From: Nepenthes gracilis
Taxonomy: Eukaryota; Streptophyta; Magnoliopsida; Caryophyllales; Nepenthaceae
NCBI GenBank assembly: GCA_033239525.1
Contig: BSYO01000024.1
Span: 14,813,268-14,877,267 of the forward strand
Length of the DNA: 64,000 nucleotides
Direction: 5' to 3'
The notes beneath the pieces were generated by a model that saw only the letters and a list, made by a program, of their open reading frames with translations, searched no databases and was not told the DNA's origin. The translations under genes and the position numbers were made by a program. The first letter of the stretch is position 1, and every line of letters begins with the position of its first letter. This document shows positions 22,391 through 33,433 of this stretch, one piece after another.

Positions 22391-23195
22391 ATGGTGTTAT
22401 CATCATTATCTTCGAAGAACTTGCCGTTTAGCGTGGATCAGTTCAACGATTAAGGAAACTTCATCCTCTAGTAAGAGAGGGTGAAAAATATCCTAACTAG
22501 AGAAGGAACGGTCAAGGCCCTGAAAAAGATAGAGAAGAAGCCAGAAAATCTGATCGAGGACGAATGGTAAGATAAAAGAGACTTTGTCAACGGCACCATC
22601 AAGTTATACTTGGCGGACAACACTCTCTAGGAGATCCTAGGTCTAACAGACCCGGCAGAGGTTTGAAAAAAGTTAGAGATCAGATACAAGTCCAAATCCT
22701 GGACAACTAGGCTTTACATAAAGAAACAATTATATGACTTGCGGTTGTCAAAAGGTGGAAGCTTTGAAAAGCATTTGAACGAATTTAACTGGATCGTGAC
22801 GCAGATGTCAGCCATTGATGAATAGATCAATGAGGAGGACAAGAGGTTGATACTGCTGGTCTCTCTGTCAGCTTCTTATGAACATATCATCACCACCTTA
22901 CTGTTTGGAAAAGACACGTTGAAATTGGACGAGGTCATTACATCTTTACTCATGAATGAGTCGAGGGGGTCACAAGGGGTTTCAACATCATCACGGTCCG
23001 AGGTACTTATAACCAAGTCTAAGGGAAGGAGCTCAGGATACGGCTAGAAGTATGGAGAGAAGCCACAGTAAGTCTCGGTCAAAATATCAAAATTTTGAAT
23101 GCCATCACTGTGGCAAGAAGGGACACATCCGAAAAAACTACTTCAAGTAAAAGCGAGAAAATGCGGAGAAAGAAAGTAGAGAAAGGATGAGGAGA
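22391..23195 (+). pseudogene. Gag remnant of copia E
   Basis: Begins MVLSSLSSKNLPFSVDQFND. The middle block near 22700-23040 reads LLVSLSASYEHIITTLLFGK, then DEVITSLLMNE. A zinc knuckle at about 23096-23140 (CHHCGKKGHIRKNYFK) has its last cysteine changed to tyrosine. In-frame stops are frequent. It would have encapsidated the element RNA. Confidence 0.85.
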
Positions 23196-23214
23196 GGAAA
23201 AGTCATCGATCTCT

Positions 23215-23556
23215 GTGGTCACAAGATGCGACCTCATACTGACATGTGAAGAACACGTGGCAAGTCTAATGGACCATGAGTCCGGATGGGTGGTCGATTT
23301 TGACGCTTCTCTATATGCCACGTCAGAAAAAAGTCTATTCACATCCTACACTCCAGGAGACTTTGGAGTGATAAGGATGGAAAATGAAGGGACATCTCCA
23401 GTTGTTGGAAGAGGGGATGTCATGCTGGTCATCAATAATGGGATGAAGCTGACGTTGAAAGATATTTGTCATATCTCTGATATCCGATTGAATATTATTT
23501 CAGCCGGTCTGTTAGATGATGAAGGTTACTGTAATACCTTCTGTGAAGGTGAATGA
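23215..23556 (+). pseudogene. Protease remnant of copia E
   Basis: WVVDFDASLYATSEKSLFTS aligns with the DSGAS active-site block of copia proteases, but serine and glycine are replaced (DFDAS), so it is probably inactive. The rest (RGDVMLVINNGMKLTLKDIC, then IRLNIISAGLLDDEGY) is well kept. Confidence 0.85.
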
Positions 23557-24340
23557 AAGCTGATCAGAGGTCTTCTGGTCGTAGCACGAGGAAAAAAGTC
23601 TTCCGGTCTGTACTTGATGAAAGCATATGCAATGACCGGGGACGAAACTCCATCACTAATATGGAGTTCGGGGATCTGTGGCATCAGAGGTTGGGCCACA
23701 TGAGTGAACGTGGACTGTGTCACCTAACTAGGAAAGGCCTTATCGTAGAGCCAAAGGAAGATCGACTGAGGACGTGTCCTCATTGTATGGCCAATAAGCA
23801 GTGCAGAGTCTCGTTTCATGGAGACTCATCCTCTATGAAGGCTGATATGCTTGATCTCGTTCCCATAAATGTGTGCAGACTATTTAAGGAGAAGTCCTTT
23901 GGTGGAGCCCAATACTTCATTTCCTTTATTGACAATTGCTCCGGGAAGCTGTAGGTTTACCCACTGAAGACCAAGGACTAAGTTTTCGGTATATTTGAGC
24001 GATTTTATACTTTTATTAAGCGTCAGACGAGAAAAAAAATTAAAGACCATCTACAGTGATAATAGGGGAGAGTACATTGGGATTTTTGATGCCTATTGTA
24101 GGTCTCATGATATCAGATATAAGAGGACACCACCAAAAATACCGCAACTGAATGGAGTGGCCGAGCGGATGAATGGCACACTGTTGGAAAGGGTCAGGTG
24201 TATACTTTCTGAAGCAAAATTATCCTGTTCCTTCTCGGTAGAAGCATTAAAGACCGCGGCCCATGTTATTAATAAGTCGCCCAATAAGTCATTGAAAGAT
24301 GAGGTGCCAGAAAAGATATGATCGGGCAATGAGCCCTCTT
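23557..24340 (+). pseudogene. Integrase remnant of copia E
   Basis: The pre-integrase zinc-binding segment is at 23680-23800 (WHQRLGHMSERGL, then CPHCMANKQCR). The core follows with FISFIDNCSG near 23920, YSDNRGEYIG near 24052 (the second catalytic aspartate), and PQLNGVAERMNGTLLERVRC near 24145, which contains the catalytic glutamate. Stops near 23953 and around 24040 break the frame. Confidence 0.9.
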
Positions 24341-25870
24341 ATGACCACCTAAGGGTGTTTGGATGCAAAGCCTATGTTCATAACTCAAGAGATGAAAGGA
24401 GCGGAATTGGACAAAAATGAAGCAGTGTGTATTTTCGGGTTATGGTGAAGATGAACTTGGGTACAGATTTCATCACCCAATAGAGAAAAAGTTTATTCGA
24501 TCATGTGATGTGGTCTTTGTTGAATAAGAGACTATTGAGGATATTGGGAGAGAAAAGAAGGCCTTATCTAATATTGGTCGGACAAACAAGATAAGTGTTG
24601 AAACTATCCGTTCGGTACCTCTAAAGTTCGAGAACAATGGTCCAAGAATAGCCGAGGAGGACAATGACGTAGGCACGACGCCAAATGAAAACGAGGATGA
24701 TGTTACTCATCAACTGGCCAAGAAGGTTCCCATGTGACGATCTTTAAGAGAAAGATGTCTGTCTGTTCGCTTGTCATCTAGTGAGCATGTCCTACTCACT
24801 GATACAGGTGAGCTTGAAGACTTTGATGAGGTTTGAAGGGAACACATAAAGAGAAATTGGCTGAACTGCCTAAGGAAAAGAGAGCTCTTAAGAACAAGTG
24901 GGTCTTTCAGTTGAAGACGTCTGAGGACACCAAGCAACCGAGGTACAAGGCACGGCTTGTTGTGAAAGGTTTCAATCGGCGCAAAGGAATGGATTTTGAT
25001 GAGATCTTTGCGCAAGTGATAAAAATATCCTCGGTTCGTATTGTGCTTAATTTGGTAGTTGTTCTAGACTTAGAGATAGAACAACTGAACGTTTAGACAG
25101 TATTTCTCCACAATGACCTTGAACAGAAAATCTAATGGAACAACCGAGAGGGTTTGAGGTAAAGGGGAAGGAAGGTTTGGTGTGTCATCTAAAGAAGAGC
25201 CTGTACATACTAAAATGGGTTCCAAGACAGTGGCATAAGAAGTTTGAATCTATCATGGTCGATTGAGGATACCAAAAGACTACTTATAACAACTGCATCT
25301 TTGTGCAGAGATTTTTCGAAAATGACTTTGTCATCCTTCTCTTCTATGTGGACAACATGTTTATTGTCGGATAAAATAATGCTCGGATCAAGGAACTAAA
25401 GGAGCAATTGGGACAATCATTTGCCATGAAAGACCTCAGTCCGACGAAGTAAATTCTGGGGATTAGAATATTTCGCGATCGAAAGAATAAGAAGCTCTGG
25501 TTGTCCCAAGAGAGTTATGTTGAAAAAGTGCTACAGCGCGTCCCAAGAGAGTTATGTTGAAAAAAGTGCTACAGCGCTTTAATATAGACAAATTCAAGCC
25601 AATGAGCACCCCACTGGCTAACCACTTCTGGTTAAGTAGGAAGTAATGTCCATCCTCGGACATCGATAAGGTCAGCATGAGAAATTTACCTTATTCCTCG
25701 ACCATTTGTAGCTTGATGTACGCGGCCATGTGCGTCAAGTCGGATATTGCCCATGCGGTTGGTATTGTTAGCAGATTTCTCTCAAATCCAAGAGTAGAGT
25801 ATTGGTCTGCTGTGAAATAGATTCTTAGATATCTCTGAAAAATTTCAAAGATGTGTCTACAATTTGGAGG
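24341..25870 (+). pseudogene. Reverse transcriptase remnant of copia E
   Basis: KNKWVFQLKT, then YKARLVVKGFNRRKGMDFDE near 24895-25010, is the start of the copia reverse transcriptase. Beyond 25096 the frame breaks repeatedly; DDM-type catalytic sequence near 25350 is read as FYVDNMF. A 37 bp direct duplication (25503-25577) sits in the palm-to-thumb region. Confidence 0.85.
25503..25577 (+). repeat. 37 bp tandem duplication in reverse transcriptase of copia E
   Basis: The unit GTCCCAAGAGAGTTATG...CTACAGCGC occurs twice in a row, with one extra A in the second copy. It shifts the reading frame. This looks like a replication slip after insertion or during reverse transcription. Confidence 0.9.
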
Positions 25871-26372
25871 ATAGAAGTTTCAGTTGGTCAGCTATACAGA
25901 CGCAAACATGGCAGGAGACATTGACTCTCGAAAATCCACCTCAAGGTATTCGGTCAAATTTGCTAGAGGGGCAGTCTCTTGGCAATCTAAATTGCAAAAG
26001 TGCATCGCCCAATCTACTACGAAGGCCGGGTTTATTGCTATGATCGAGGCCAGCAATAAGACGTTATGGATGAAAAGGTTCATTCAAGAATTGAGCTTGA
26101 GGCAAGAAAAATTTACGGTACTTTGTGATAGCCAAAGTGCCATACACTTATGTAAAAACTCCCCATTCCATTCGATATCGAAGCACATTGATGTTTGATA
26201 CCACTGGGTGAGAAATATTATTGAAGAAGGACGACTGTCAGTAAAGAAGGTCTGGTCGGACGAAAATGGGTCAGATATAATGACCAAAATTTTACACAAG
26301 GGAAAGCTGGAAGTTTGCTGTGACATCGCTGAGTTAGCTGATTTTGTTCCCACTCGGTCGTGAAGGGAAGTT
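25870..26372 (+). pseudogene. RNase H remnant of copia E
   Basis: SYTDANMAGDIDSRKSTSRY, then SWQSKLQKCIAQSTTKAGFI, then LCDSQSAIHLCKNSPFHSIS is the copia RNase H domain with the familiar SKxQ..ST.EAE region (EAE is here AGF). It ends near 26362 before the 3' LTR. Confidence 0.9.
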
Positions 26373-27121
26373 TGTTGGGGGTTGCTCCCGTGTGGAAGTA
26401 CTGATGATCCGAGGATTTCAAGAATGTACGAGGACCTTGTGAGGCTAAGGTTTATGGACACATTCACTGAATATTCACGGATTATGAAAAGTGTCTTTGG
26501 CGCGAGAAATCATGGTCAATATGGGCGTTGACCAGTCAGCTAGATATGGATATCCTACAAAACTGTCATCTACAATAGACATATAGTTGACCTACCACTT
26601 TAAGTAGTTGAAGGATGTCATCTTTTGAAAGCCTGTATGCGCCGCCTGTAGGACATGGGTATGCGTGCTGTTGTAGGCCTTGAGAGTTGTGTGCCAACTA
26701 CCATACAGCCAGAGTGGTTGGCTGTCTTCTTGCCTGTGTATATATATATATATTTGCATACTTAGAAAGGGGGGTATGTGAAGCTTTTGTATGAGATAGA
26801 GGAGAGGAAGAGTGGAAGAAAAGAGAGCTGTGAGAGAAAAACACAAAGAGTGTTGTTCGTACTCTGTTCTTCATCTCTGTCCCGTGTAGTTTGTGTAACC
26901 GAAATCTCATACTTAGTGATTTATACGTGAGCTTGGTATCTCGTAATTTTTTCCTTATTTTAGAATGATTTTTCACGTAAAATATCTGGTGTTCACTTTT
27001 CTTATACTTCTTCCTTCCTTCCCTTCTTTGCGAGTGAGTGACTGGGTGTTTGTGGACCGGTCGGCTATCCTGACGCCAACAAGTGGTATTAGAGACAGTC
27101 AAATCTTCTCTGATACCAACA
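26373..27121 (+). repeat. 3' LTR of copia E
   Basis: About 749 bp, from TGTTGGGGGTTGCTCCC to GATACCAACA, including the same trapped primer-site-like tail (TGGTATTAGAGAC) as the 5' LTR. A U-rich stem-loop is at about 26941-26979. A GGTCAA / TTGACC pair is at about 26515-26533. Confidence 0.9.
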
Positions 27122-27174
27122 ATTCTGTATGTGTGTTCGAGTATTTTCTGTCCAACTGGTCATTTGCCTTAACA

Positions 27175-28993
27175 AGTTTGAAGTATTCGTATTTGTCCGA
27201 TCCTTTTTTGGACCAACATATTGTTGTGTCTGTTCTCTTCCTTCTTTCTTTGTCACATTATCCCCTTTTTTTTTTTTGCCTCCTTGTTTCTCCCTCTTTT
27301 GTACGTCTGTTTTTCTTGTCTCCAAGTTCTTCTGAACCCTGACATCCATGATTTCTATAATCCTAACATGATATGATCCTTTGCAGCGAAGGAATTATTT
27401 TCCGAGATGTCTTGCATTGTTTATTTTTAGCTCTGTTGACTAATGATGCTCTCAATGGTTAATCCTTTTCAAGATACTGATTTAGGGACTTTTGCACTAG
27501 TATCTTGTTTACTGTGAAACCATTGAATTATTGGTTGTATCTCCATTAATGATGTGTTGCTAATAATTACTATTAAAACTGAGCTGTTGGCAATTTAAAA
27601 ATCATGATTGGCGGTGTAAAAATGTAGATTTATCATGTGTATCGTGGAATTTGTGAGCATGGAAGACTTTCCAACCAATACTCGCTTCTCTGCCAATGAT
27701 GGTACAAGCTGCTTAGTTTAATCTTGATGGACACATCAATCAAGTTAGTGGGAAGAAATCGAAAGATTGAACTTTTATTTACTACATGATTTCCATCTGA
27801 AAAGCCAACCTTAAAATCCATATAAACATAAACATAAAGGAGGGTGAACAGGTGTAACAAAAGCAGAAATGAAAACTAACACCCATAATTTTGATATGTG
27901 TAAAGAGGTCATGGAGCTAACAATCATACACATCACAATAACAATCATGTTCAATAATAAAAATATAATGTGTATAAATAAAAAATAATAATATTGTTGG
28001 CAAGAAATTTTTTTAAACAATATATTCATGTGAAAAATTATTTATAATATTAGGTGTAAATTAAAGATCGACTAAATGAGAATAATCAAGTTACAAATTG
28101 ATAGTTTAAACACACTAATCCATAGTCAATTAACACTAGACTTGTGACTATCTAAGGTATTTCTTAGATTTGCACACCCGTATTAATACAAAACCTCTGG
28201 CTTCTCCTAGTGGACCTTTTCAGACAAACCCTCTCAACATTGCTTGAACTTCAACACTCAAGCCACATACTGAATTTTGTAGTATTGTAGGCTAAGATTA
28301 AATGTTTAAGGTTTTGCGGTGAGATATTTACACATTTTAAGAACACATCATCATCAAAATAATAAATATCTCAATTGTTTGCGGAGATAGATTTGATGTG
28401 GAAAAATCTGTGTGAAGAGAAAAATTTACTATTGAATATAATCAATTACAATTCGTGACTACTCATATAAGTTGCAATTCCCAAAATTTTTTTCTTTCAT
28501 TTGCACAAGTAGTGATCTAATTAATTCTCTCGAAAGTGTTCCTCTCCTTTTTATATTCCTCAGGTGAATGGAAGTGGTGGTGAGAATAGCCAAGGGTGGC
28601 TTTTATAGTGATCTCTCAACATGAGTCATCTGAGAACTATTGAACTTTCTTCAACTTCCTAATTACTAATTTTCCATGAGTTTACATTTTAAAGTGGTAG
28701 ATATAACTACCCATGCAAACTTCATGAAACCTTGAAAGTTTCCATTGAACTTGAGACTCACAGCCACAATTTCCAAGTCCAGATATTTGCATTCACAACG
28801 TCCAAGTCTTTGGACTTGCACCCACAATTTCCAAGCATGAGGGCTGCACGAGGCCCCCTGATTTTCAGTGCCGAAATCATGTGGCATCTAAACAAATTTA
28901 TGGCTGGCCAAAAGAAGAAATGTATTATGTACTATGCTTGTATTTGAGAAGTTATTGGCTTTATTTCACAGGAAGGAGCCCCTGGTTTAAGTG
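27175..28993. other. Intergenic DNA, no gene assigned
   Basis: AT-rich, with pyrimidine runs near 27260-27300. A possible acceptor (TTTGCAG at about 27382-27388) is followed by a short open stretch, but no protein family was recognised. No tandem array or clear LTR was found. Confidence 0.4.
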
Positions 28994-29826
28994 TGTTGGT
29001 CTCCAGCTACTTAGAGGAACCGTGAGGAAACGCTCGGTGGCGCACAACAGATGAACAATAATCATAGATAAAGAGAGAATTACGTGAAAAATTTTCTTTT
29101 GAATAGGAGAAAAAAATCACGGGATGATGTGTAGAAGTATCCATTATGCAATTATCGGTTACACACATCCCAAATGCAAAACAAGAGCTCTACGCCTTGT
29201 AGCCGGTAAACCCAAACAACAGTGAGCATAAAATGAATGAGAATAAAATCGACCAATAAAACATTTTTCACAATTCCGAGAATAGCGTATTCATAGTCGA
29301 TGGAGACTGGAACGCTGTTTGAAGCTCTACCGTGCTTGAATCTTAATCTTCTCTATTTTCTCTCTTTCTTTTCTTTTTTTTCACTGACAGTGCTCTCTAG
29401 TCTAAAAAAAATTACAAGTGATATATTGTCGCTCGTTTATATATAAACCCTAAAACATATTGGCGGGTTTTTATACTGAGGACCATGCTTGGACACTATT
29501 GGACTCAACGTCCAGTTGCCCTTTGGCATCACCACCGGGTCGCCCTTGGACTCGACATCTTGTCACCCCTGGACTCGGCATCCTGTCGCTCTTCCGCATC
29601 ACCGCCCGGTCTTCCTTGGACTTGGCATCCGTTTGCTCTTCGGCATTACCGCCCGGTCGCCCTTGGACTCAGCATTCGGGCGCTCTTTGGCATCACCGCC
29701 CAGTCTCTCTTGGACTCGATGCTTGAGCATGGATGCCCTTGATTACTTGCCACGTGCGCAAACCGCAATCTCCTGTCTCAATATAGAACCTATGTGTGTA
29801 CGACTAAACCTCCAAACGGTCCAACA
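28994..29826 (-). repeat. Probable solo LTR F
   Basis: Ends TGTTGG...CCAACA. On the minus strand a sequence like those in the other LTRs (CCCGTGATTTTTTTCTCC, then TTTTTCACGTAA) is found at about 29122-29082, and a TATA-like CTATATT or TATATAAAC motif lies nearby (29435-29447). No internal region or primer site adjoins it. The flanks (AAGTG and ATCGG) do not match, so the exact ends are uncertain or the duplication has decayed. Confidence 0.55.
29502..29722 (+). repeat. Tandem repeat, about 47 bp unit, inside LTR F
   Basis: GGACTCnnCATCC followed by GCATCACCGCCCGGTC and CCCTT recurs about four times in full plus two partial units (starts near 29502, 29549 as a short unit, 29572, 29619, 29666 and 29713). 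Because the repeat lacks stops in all frames, it yields spurious open frames. Confidence 0.85.
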
Positions 29827-30132
29827 ATCGGGTATGGGTTCACACAGGATTGATCCATAATCTAATAATATGTCCTATTAAGATTTGGAAACAGACTTGC
29901 TGATTGACGACCTCTACTTTTAGAAACAAAAGAAGCAGCAAATAATCACCTCTACAGTCTTGTTCCAACTCAAATAACTTACTTCTATAAAGGAGTATAA
30001 AGAAAAATAGTACAAAGGTAGGGCTAAATGCGTGGCCATGAAAAATTTTAACAAAGTAAGAACCACGTTTTCGTCGAAAGTATAGGCTTTTTTTGTATAC
30101 GTTAGTCCAGAATGACTTGCCAACATTGAAAA
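29827..30132. other. Downstream flank of the kinase-like gene
   Basis: Probable 3' untranslated and intergenic sequence of the minus-strand kinase-like gene. No other feature seen. Confidence 0.4.
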
Positions 30133-33100
30133 CTATGATAGCTCAGAATCTGAAGAATGGCCTGAATGCCTCTTTATCCTGGGACTCATAAGAAGCATCT
30201 GGTCTGCAATATTCATGTTCAAGCTTCGTGAACAACGAGTCAGCTGTGGAGGTCTTGTTGATCTTCCCTTTGGTGTCCCTGAGATTCCAACAGCAAACAA
30301 AAAATTTTGTTTTATCGTCCTTTTAATCAACAGATGCAACTATCTTGGAGGATAAAAAGGAAAGATTCCCTTAAGAAAGCCAACGGTAAATCCTTGATCT
30401 AACTTTACGGACTCTGAGTATCTCTCAGGTGAGGGAAAAGAAGCATGGTTAAGCTGATTCTAACCACATCAAATTCTACAATAAACTGTTGCTTGAGGAA
30501 GAAAAGCTGTCTGTATTCCTCTTAAACAACATGATTATAGTTGTTATGTGCTATAAATATCTGGAGGAAAAGAATTAGGAGAGAAGCACAGTTGAATACT
30601 GATGGTTTTCCTTCCATTAGGTCTTTTATGGTAGTGGAATGGGCAATGGAAGCTGGCATTTTCGGTAGGAACTGGTGAACTTATCCTGATGATTTCAATG
30701 ATATTTCTTTTCTCGATGTGAATTTGCACATGCTAGAAATTCTGCAGTGGTAGTACCACATTTTGTATGCTTCTGTAAGATGATCTTAGTATGTTTCATA
30801 TGACAGACGTCTTATGTTCTGTTAAGAGTATCTCTTCTGGCTTTCACCTAACAGTTGAAGCTTTTGGGTGCAGTTGGTTAGTTAGCATGATATCAGATCG
30901 ATTTTGACCAACATGGTCACAAGTTTTATTGTCATTATCATTTAAAATACAATTCTGCATGAATAATAGAGTGGACTTGCACACTTCAAGCTTAATGGGA
31001 ATTAGTATGAGGGGCACGTGTTAGAGTCTAAAATCATTCTTTGGCATTCACCTGACAGTTCAAAATTTTGGATGCAGTTAGTTCCTTGCACGTTCTGTAC
31101 TTCACTAACAAGTGAAATTGCGATTTTTAATATATAAATTGTGAATCTAATCAAGTGTTTGCGTAGCCTTGTGATAAAGGATCTATATTATATCCCTGCC
31201 AAATACTGGTAAAAGAGTGCATCAACCAACTTTAAATTAGGCAGGTAAGATGGACTGCTCCCTATCTGTCAGATGTAAAAGTAAAACTGTTAAGAGTTAT
31301 GCATTCCCAATGATTTTTTAAAATCATGTAATCAGAAAACCAAGGTCAACCTAATGAACTATGGATGGAACTGAGTGGCCAAGTTTAATTATAATGACTG
31401 CAACTACTGTATTAGGATTTTTGTAACTGCTCATTCAGCTTCTTGCCCTTCTTTGTGCACGTGTGGAGATCAGAAATGGGCCAGGATGGATGCCTTTGTG
31501 AATATGGATATGAACAAGAAGTAAATAAATGTATACCTGGGTATTTATTAGTTTTTATGTCGGCTGATCTCTTGATTGATGAAAGCCTCTTGTTTGCAGA
31601 TTCGGGAAAAAGTAAATTATTCCTTTCGGTGACAGACAAAAATGAATCATCCACGGTAGCCACATTCTCATCTCCGGACATTGAAGCTCCCTCACTTCCT
31701 GATTCAGAAGTATCTTTGAAATTGACCATACTTTTCTCTTTTTCCATGACTCGATAAGCAAACATCTGAAATGGGATTTCTGAAACAGGAAATGGATCAT
31801 CTTTTCTCCAAGAAGGAAACTTGTTCAGAAGTCCTGTCTCGACATCGTAGTAATCAATTAAAGGAATAGGGGGGTCTGCCTGGCTTTGGTCAGGATTCAT
31901 CACAAGGAACCTTTTTATATAGCGAAGGATCCTGCAAATCGATGAGAAACTTGGCCTTTGGTTTGGGTCCGAATGCCAACATTTCTTCGTTAACGTTACA
32001 ACATATTTTGGGCAGTGAAACGGGAAAAGCGGCCTCTCCCCTGCTCTAATGTTCCGACTCATTTTGTCTCCCTGAAGATGGGCATCATCAAAAGGGACCT
32101 TGCCAGTCAGAATTTCAAAGCAAATCATCCCAAAGCTGTAAACATCAGATTTCCCTGTATACTTAGCACCAATGGTGCTTCCTGACTCTTCTTGCGCAGC
32201 TAGAACTTCCGGGGCGTGCCAGATGTACGAGGGCGCCTCATTTGAATGTGACGTCTTTTGGGAGAGATGGGTTAAAGAAGATAGGCCATAGCCCGAAACT
32301 TTTGCTAGAAGAGAACCTTCTGTGTTGTTGATTCTTGCTCTAACAAGAATTTTCGAAGGGTTTAAATTTCCATGGTATATTTTCTTTGAATGCAGATACT
32401 CCATTCCTCTTGCAACCTGAAGCATTATATCGACTGCGACTGTGTGAGAAAAAGGAATTCGCTTTTTCGGACTGTTAAGTTCCTTCATATAACTGCCGAT
32501 GTTCTTGCTCATCAACTCCGTGACCAGGAAATATTCTTTCTTTTCTTCGTCTGTGAACCCACAAAGCAGCTGTAGTATGTTTGGGTGGGCAAGAGAGAAC
32601 AGCTGACAAATTTCATGCATCAGAGGTTCAGCGTCACCTTTTATGTGTCTAAGAACAAAGCTTTCTCCCAACCATAGGATCTCCTTATATTGGCCCCCGT
32701 TTCCTAGCCTCCTTCGTACTTGATAGTCCTTGGAACCGACTAAGATGGTACTTGGTAAAAGCTTTGCATTTGAGGGCTCCGAATCATCTAAGTTCTTTGA
32801 AAGAAGATTCACAAGCCGGTGCTGATATTTTGTTGATCCAGATGTTTCCTTCTCATGGATTTTATCGAGTAGAATCCATCTATCTTCTTTCCAAACTGTA
32901 TCCATCCGGTTACAGAATTCCGGGGAAACCAAATACTTCTTCCCGAAACTCCATTGGAAGAGCTTCGGATCCTTCCACTCATTCTGATACTTCCTTGACC
33001 AGAAAAGTCTCCTTTTTCGCATCTGATCCTCATCCAAATTGGACAGCTCTCCTGCAACTTCTATCGCTTCGATAACAATTGGTAAGCAGCACAGTAGGTT

Positions 33101-33433
33101 GTGAATGTGGAATTCTATGCAGTCTCGGTTTTGATACAAAACGATGGCTTTGGCCCACCAGTCCTTGATTTCAAAGCACTGTCTAATGTATGCCTCACCT
33201 TCTTTACACACCCTATAAAGCTCTTTCAATGGCTGTTCAAGACCTTTCCACGTCGTATGCTTCTCAGCAAATCTGAGGTTGCTTCTCATCTCTTCAGCAA
33301 TGGTCTCGTAAGCCATGCTAAGACTGTCAAGCAGAAAGCAGCATTGCCGTTGATTGATCTGAATATCATTTTGAAATACCATCAGTGCCTTCAAACTGCC
33401 CAGAACTTTCCCGATTTGCCTGAATTGCTCCAT
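30133..33433 (-). CDS. DUF1221 protein kinase-like protein (predicted pseudokinase)
   Basis: Two coding exons on the minus strand: 33433-31537 and 30278-30133, joined over a GT-AG intron (31536-30279), giving 680 residues. The start is the ATG at 33433 (MEQFRQIGKVLGSL), the conserved N-terminus of this plant family. Residues 1 to about 225 are the DUF1221 domain; about 235-505 are kinase-like. Kinase-fold features are present: a glycine loop LGNGGQYKE (243-251), APEVL (407-411) and SDVYSFGM (429-436). The catalytic ones are not: HRD is YHGN (353-356), DFG is SGYG (380-383), and the usual VAxK lysine position reads FVLRHIK. A signalling scaffold or ATP-independent role is therefore likely. The tail of exon 2 (TPKGRSTRPPQLTRC, then HSSDSELS) is basic and serine-rich, as in homologues. 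Intact and presumably expressed. Confidence 0.95.
30279..31536 (-). other. Intron of the kinase-like gene
   Basis: Donor CCCAG/GTATAC at 31537/31536 and acceptor AATCTCAG/GGACACC at 30279/30278 (minus strand). The splice restores PGTPKGR across the join. Without splicing the first exon runs on to a stop near 31412 and loses the conserved C-terminus. No embedded element was seen in its 1,258 bp. Confidence 0.9.

Larger units (their letters stand above)
21611..27121 (+). mobile_element. Ty1/copia element E, full-length but inactivated
   Basis: 5,511 bp, with LTRs at 21611-22355 and 26373-27121. Gag, zinc knuckle, protease, integrase, reverse transcriptase and RNase H follow in copia order. It is inserted in LTR relic D. 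Numerous stops, a changed protease active site and a small duplication in reverse transcriptase show it is dead. Its gag start and LTR ends are related to copia C and element I. Confidence 0.95.
21606..27126. repeat. Target-site duplication ATTCT around copia E
   Basis: ATTCT at 21606-21610 and at 27122-27126 is a perfect 5 bp duplication. It also fixes the true LTR ends of copia E at the second CAACA, not the first. Confidence 0.9.
20554..27174 (+). repeat. Solo-LTR relic D, split by copia E
   Basis: The left part (20554-21610) begins TGTATTAGGTCTGGTCATTC, close to the LTR starts of C and I. It has a TATA-like CTTATAAATATACATGC near 21215 and the U-rich stem-loop at about 21536-21576. The right part (27122-27174) resumes after copia E with a GTGTTCGAG motif and ends CCTTAACA, like the end of the C LTR (GTTCGAGCGG...CCCTAACA). 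No internal coding region is attached, so it is a solo LTR or a fragment. A target duplication was not found. Confidence 0.7.

Noticed and set aside
29460..29860. Overlapping open frames of 85-123 codons.
   Set aside because: Produced by the 47 bp tandem repeat in LTR F; no domain.
31412..31536. Read-through end of the kinase-like exon 1, giving a single-exon protein.
   Set aside because: A GT donor at 31536 and an AG acceptor at 30279 join it to the conserved C-terminus (TPKGRSTRPPQLTRC); the read-through tail has no conservation.
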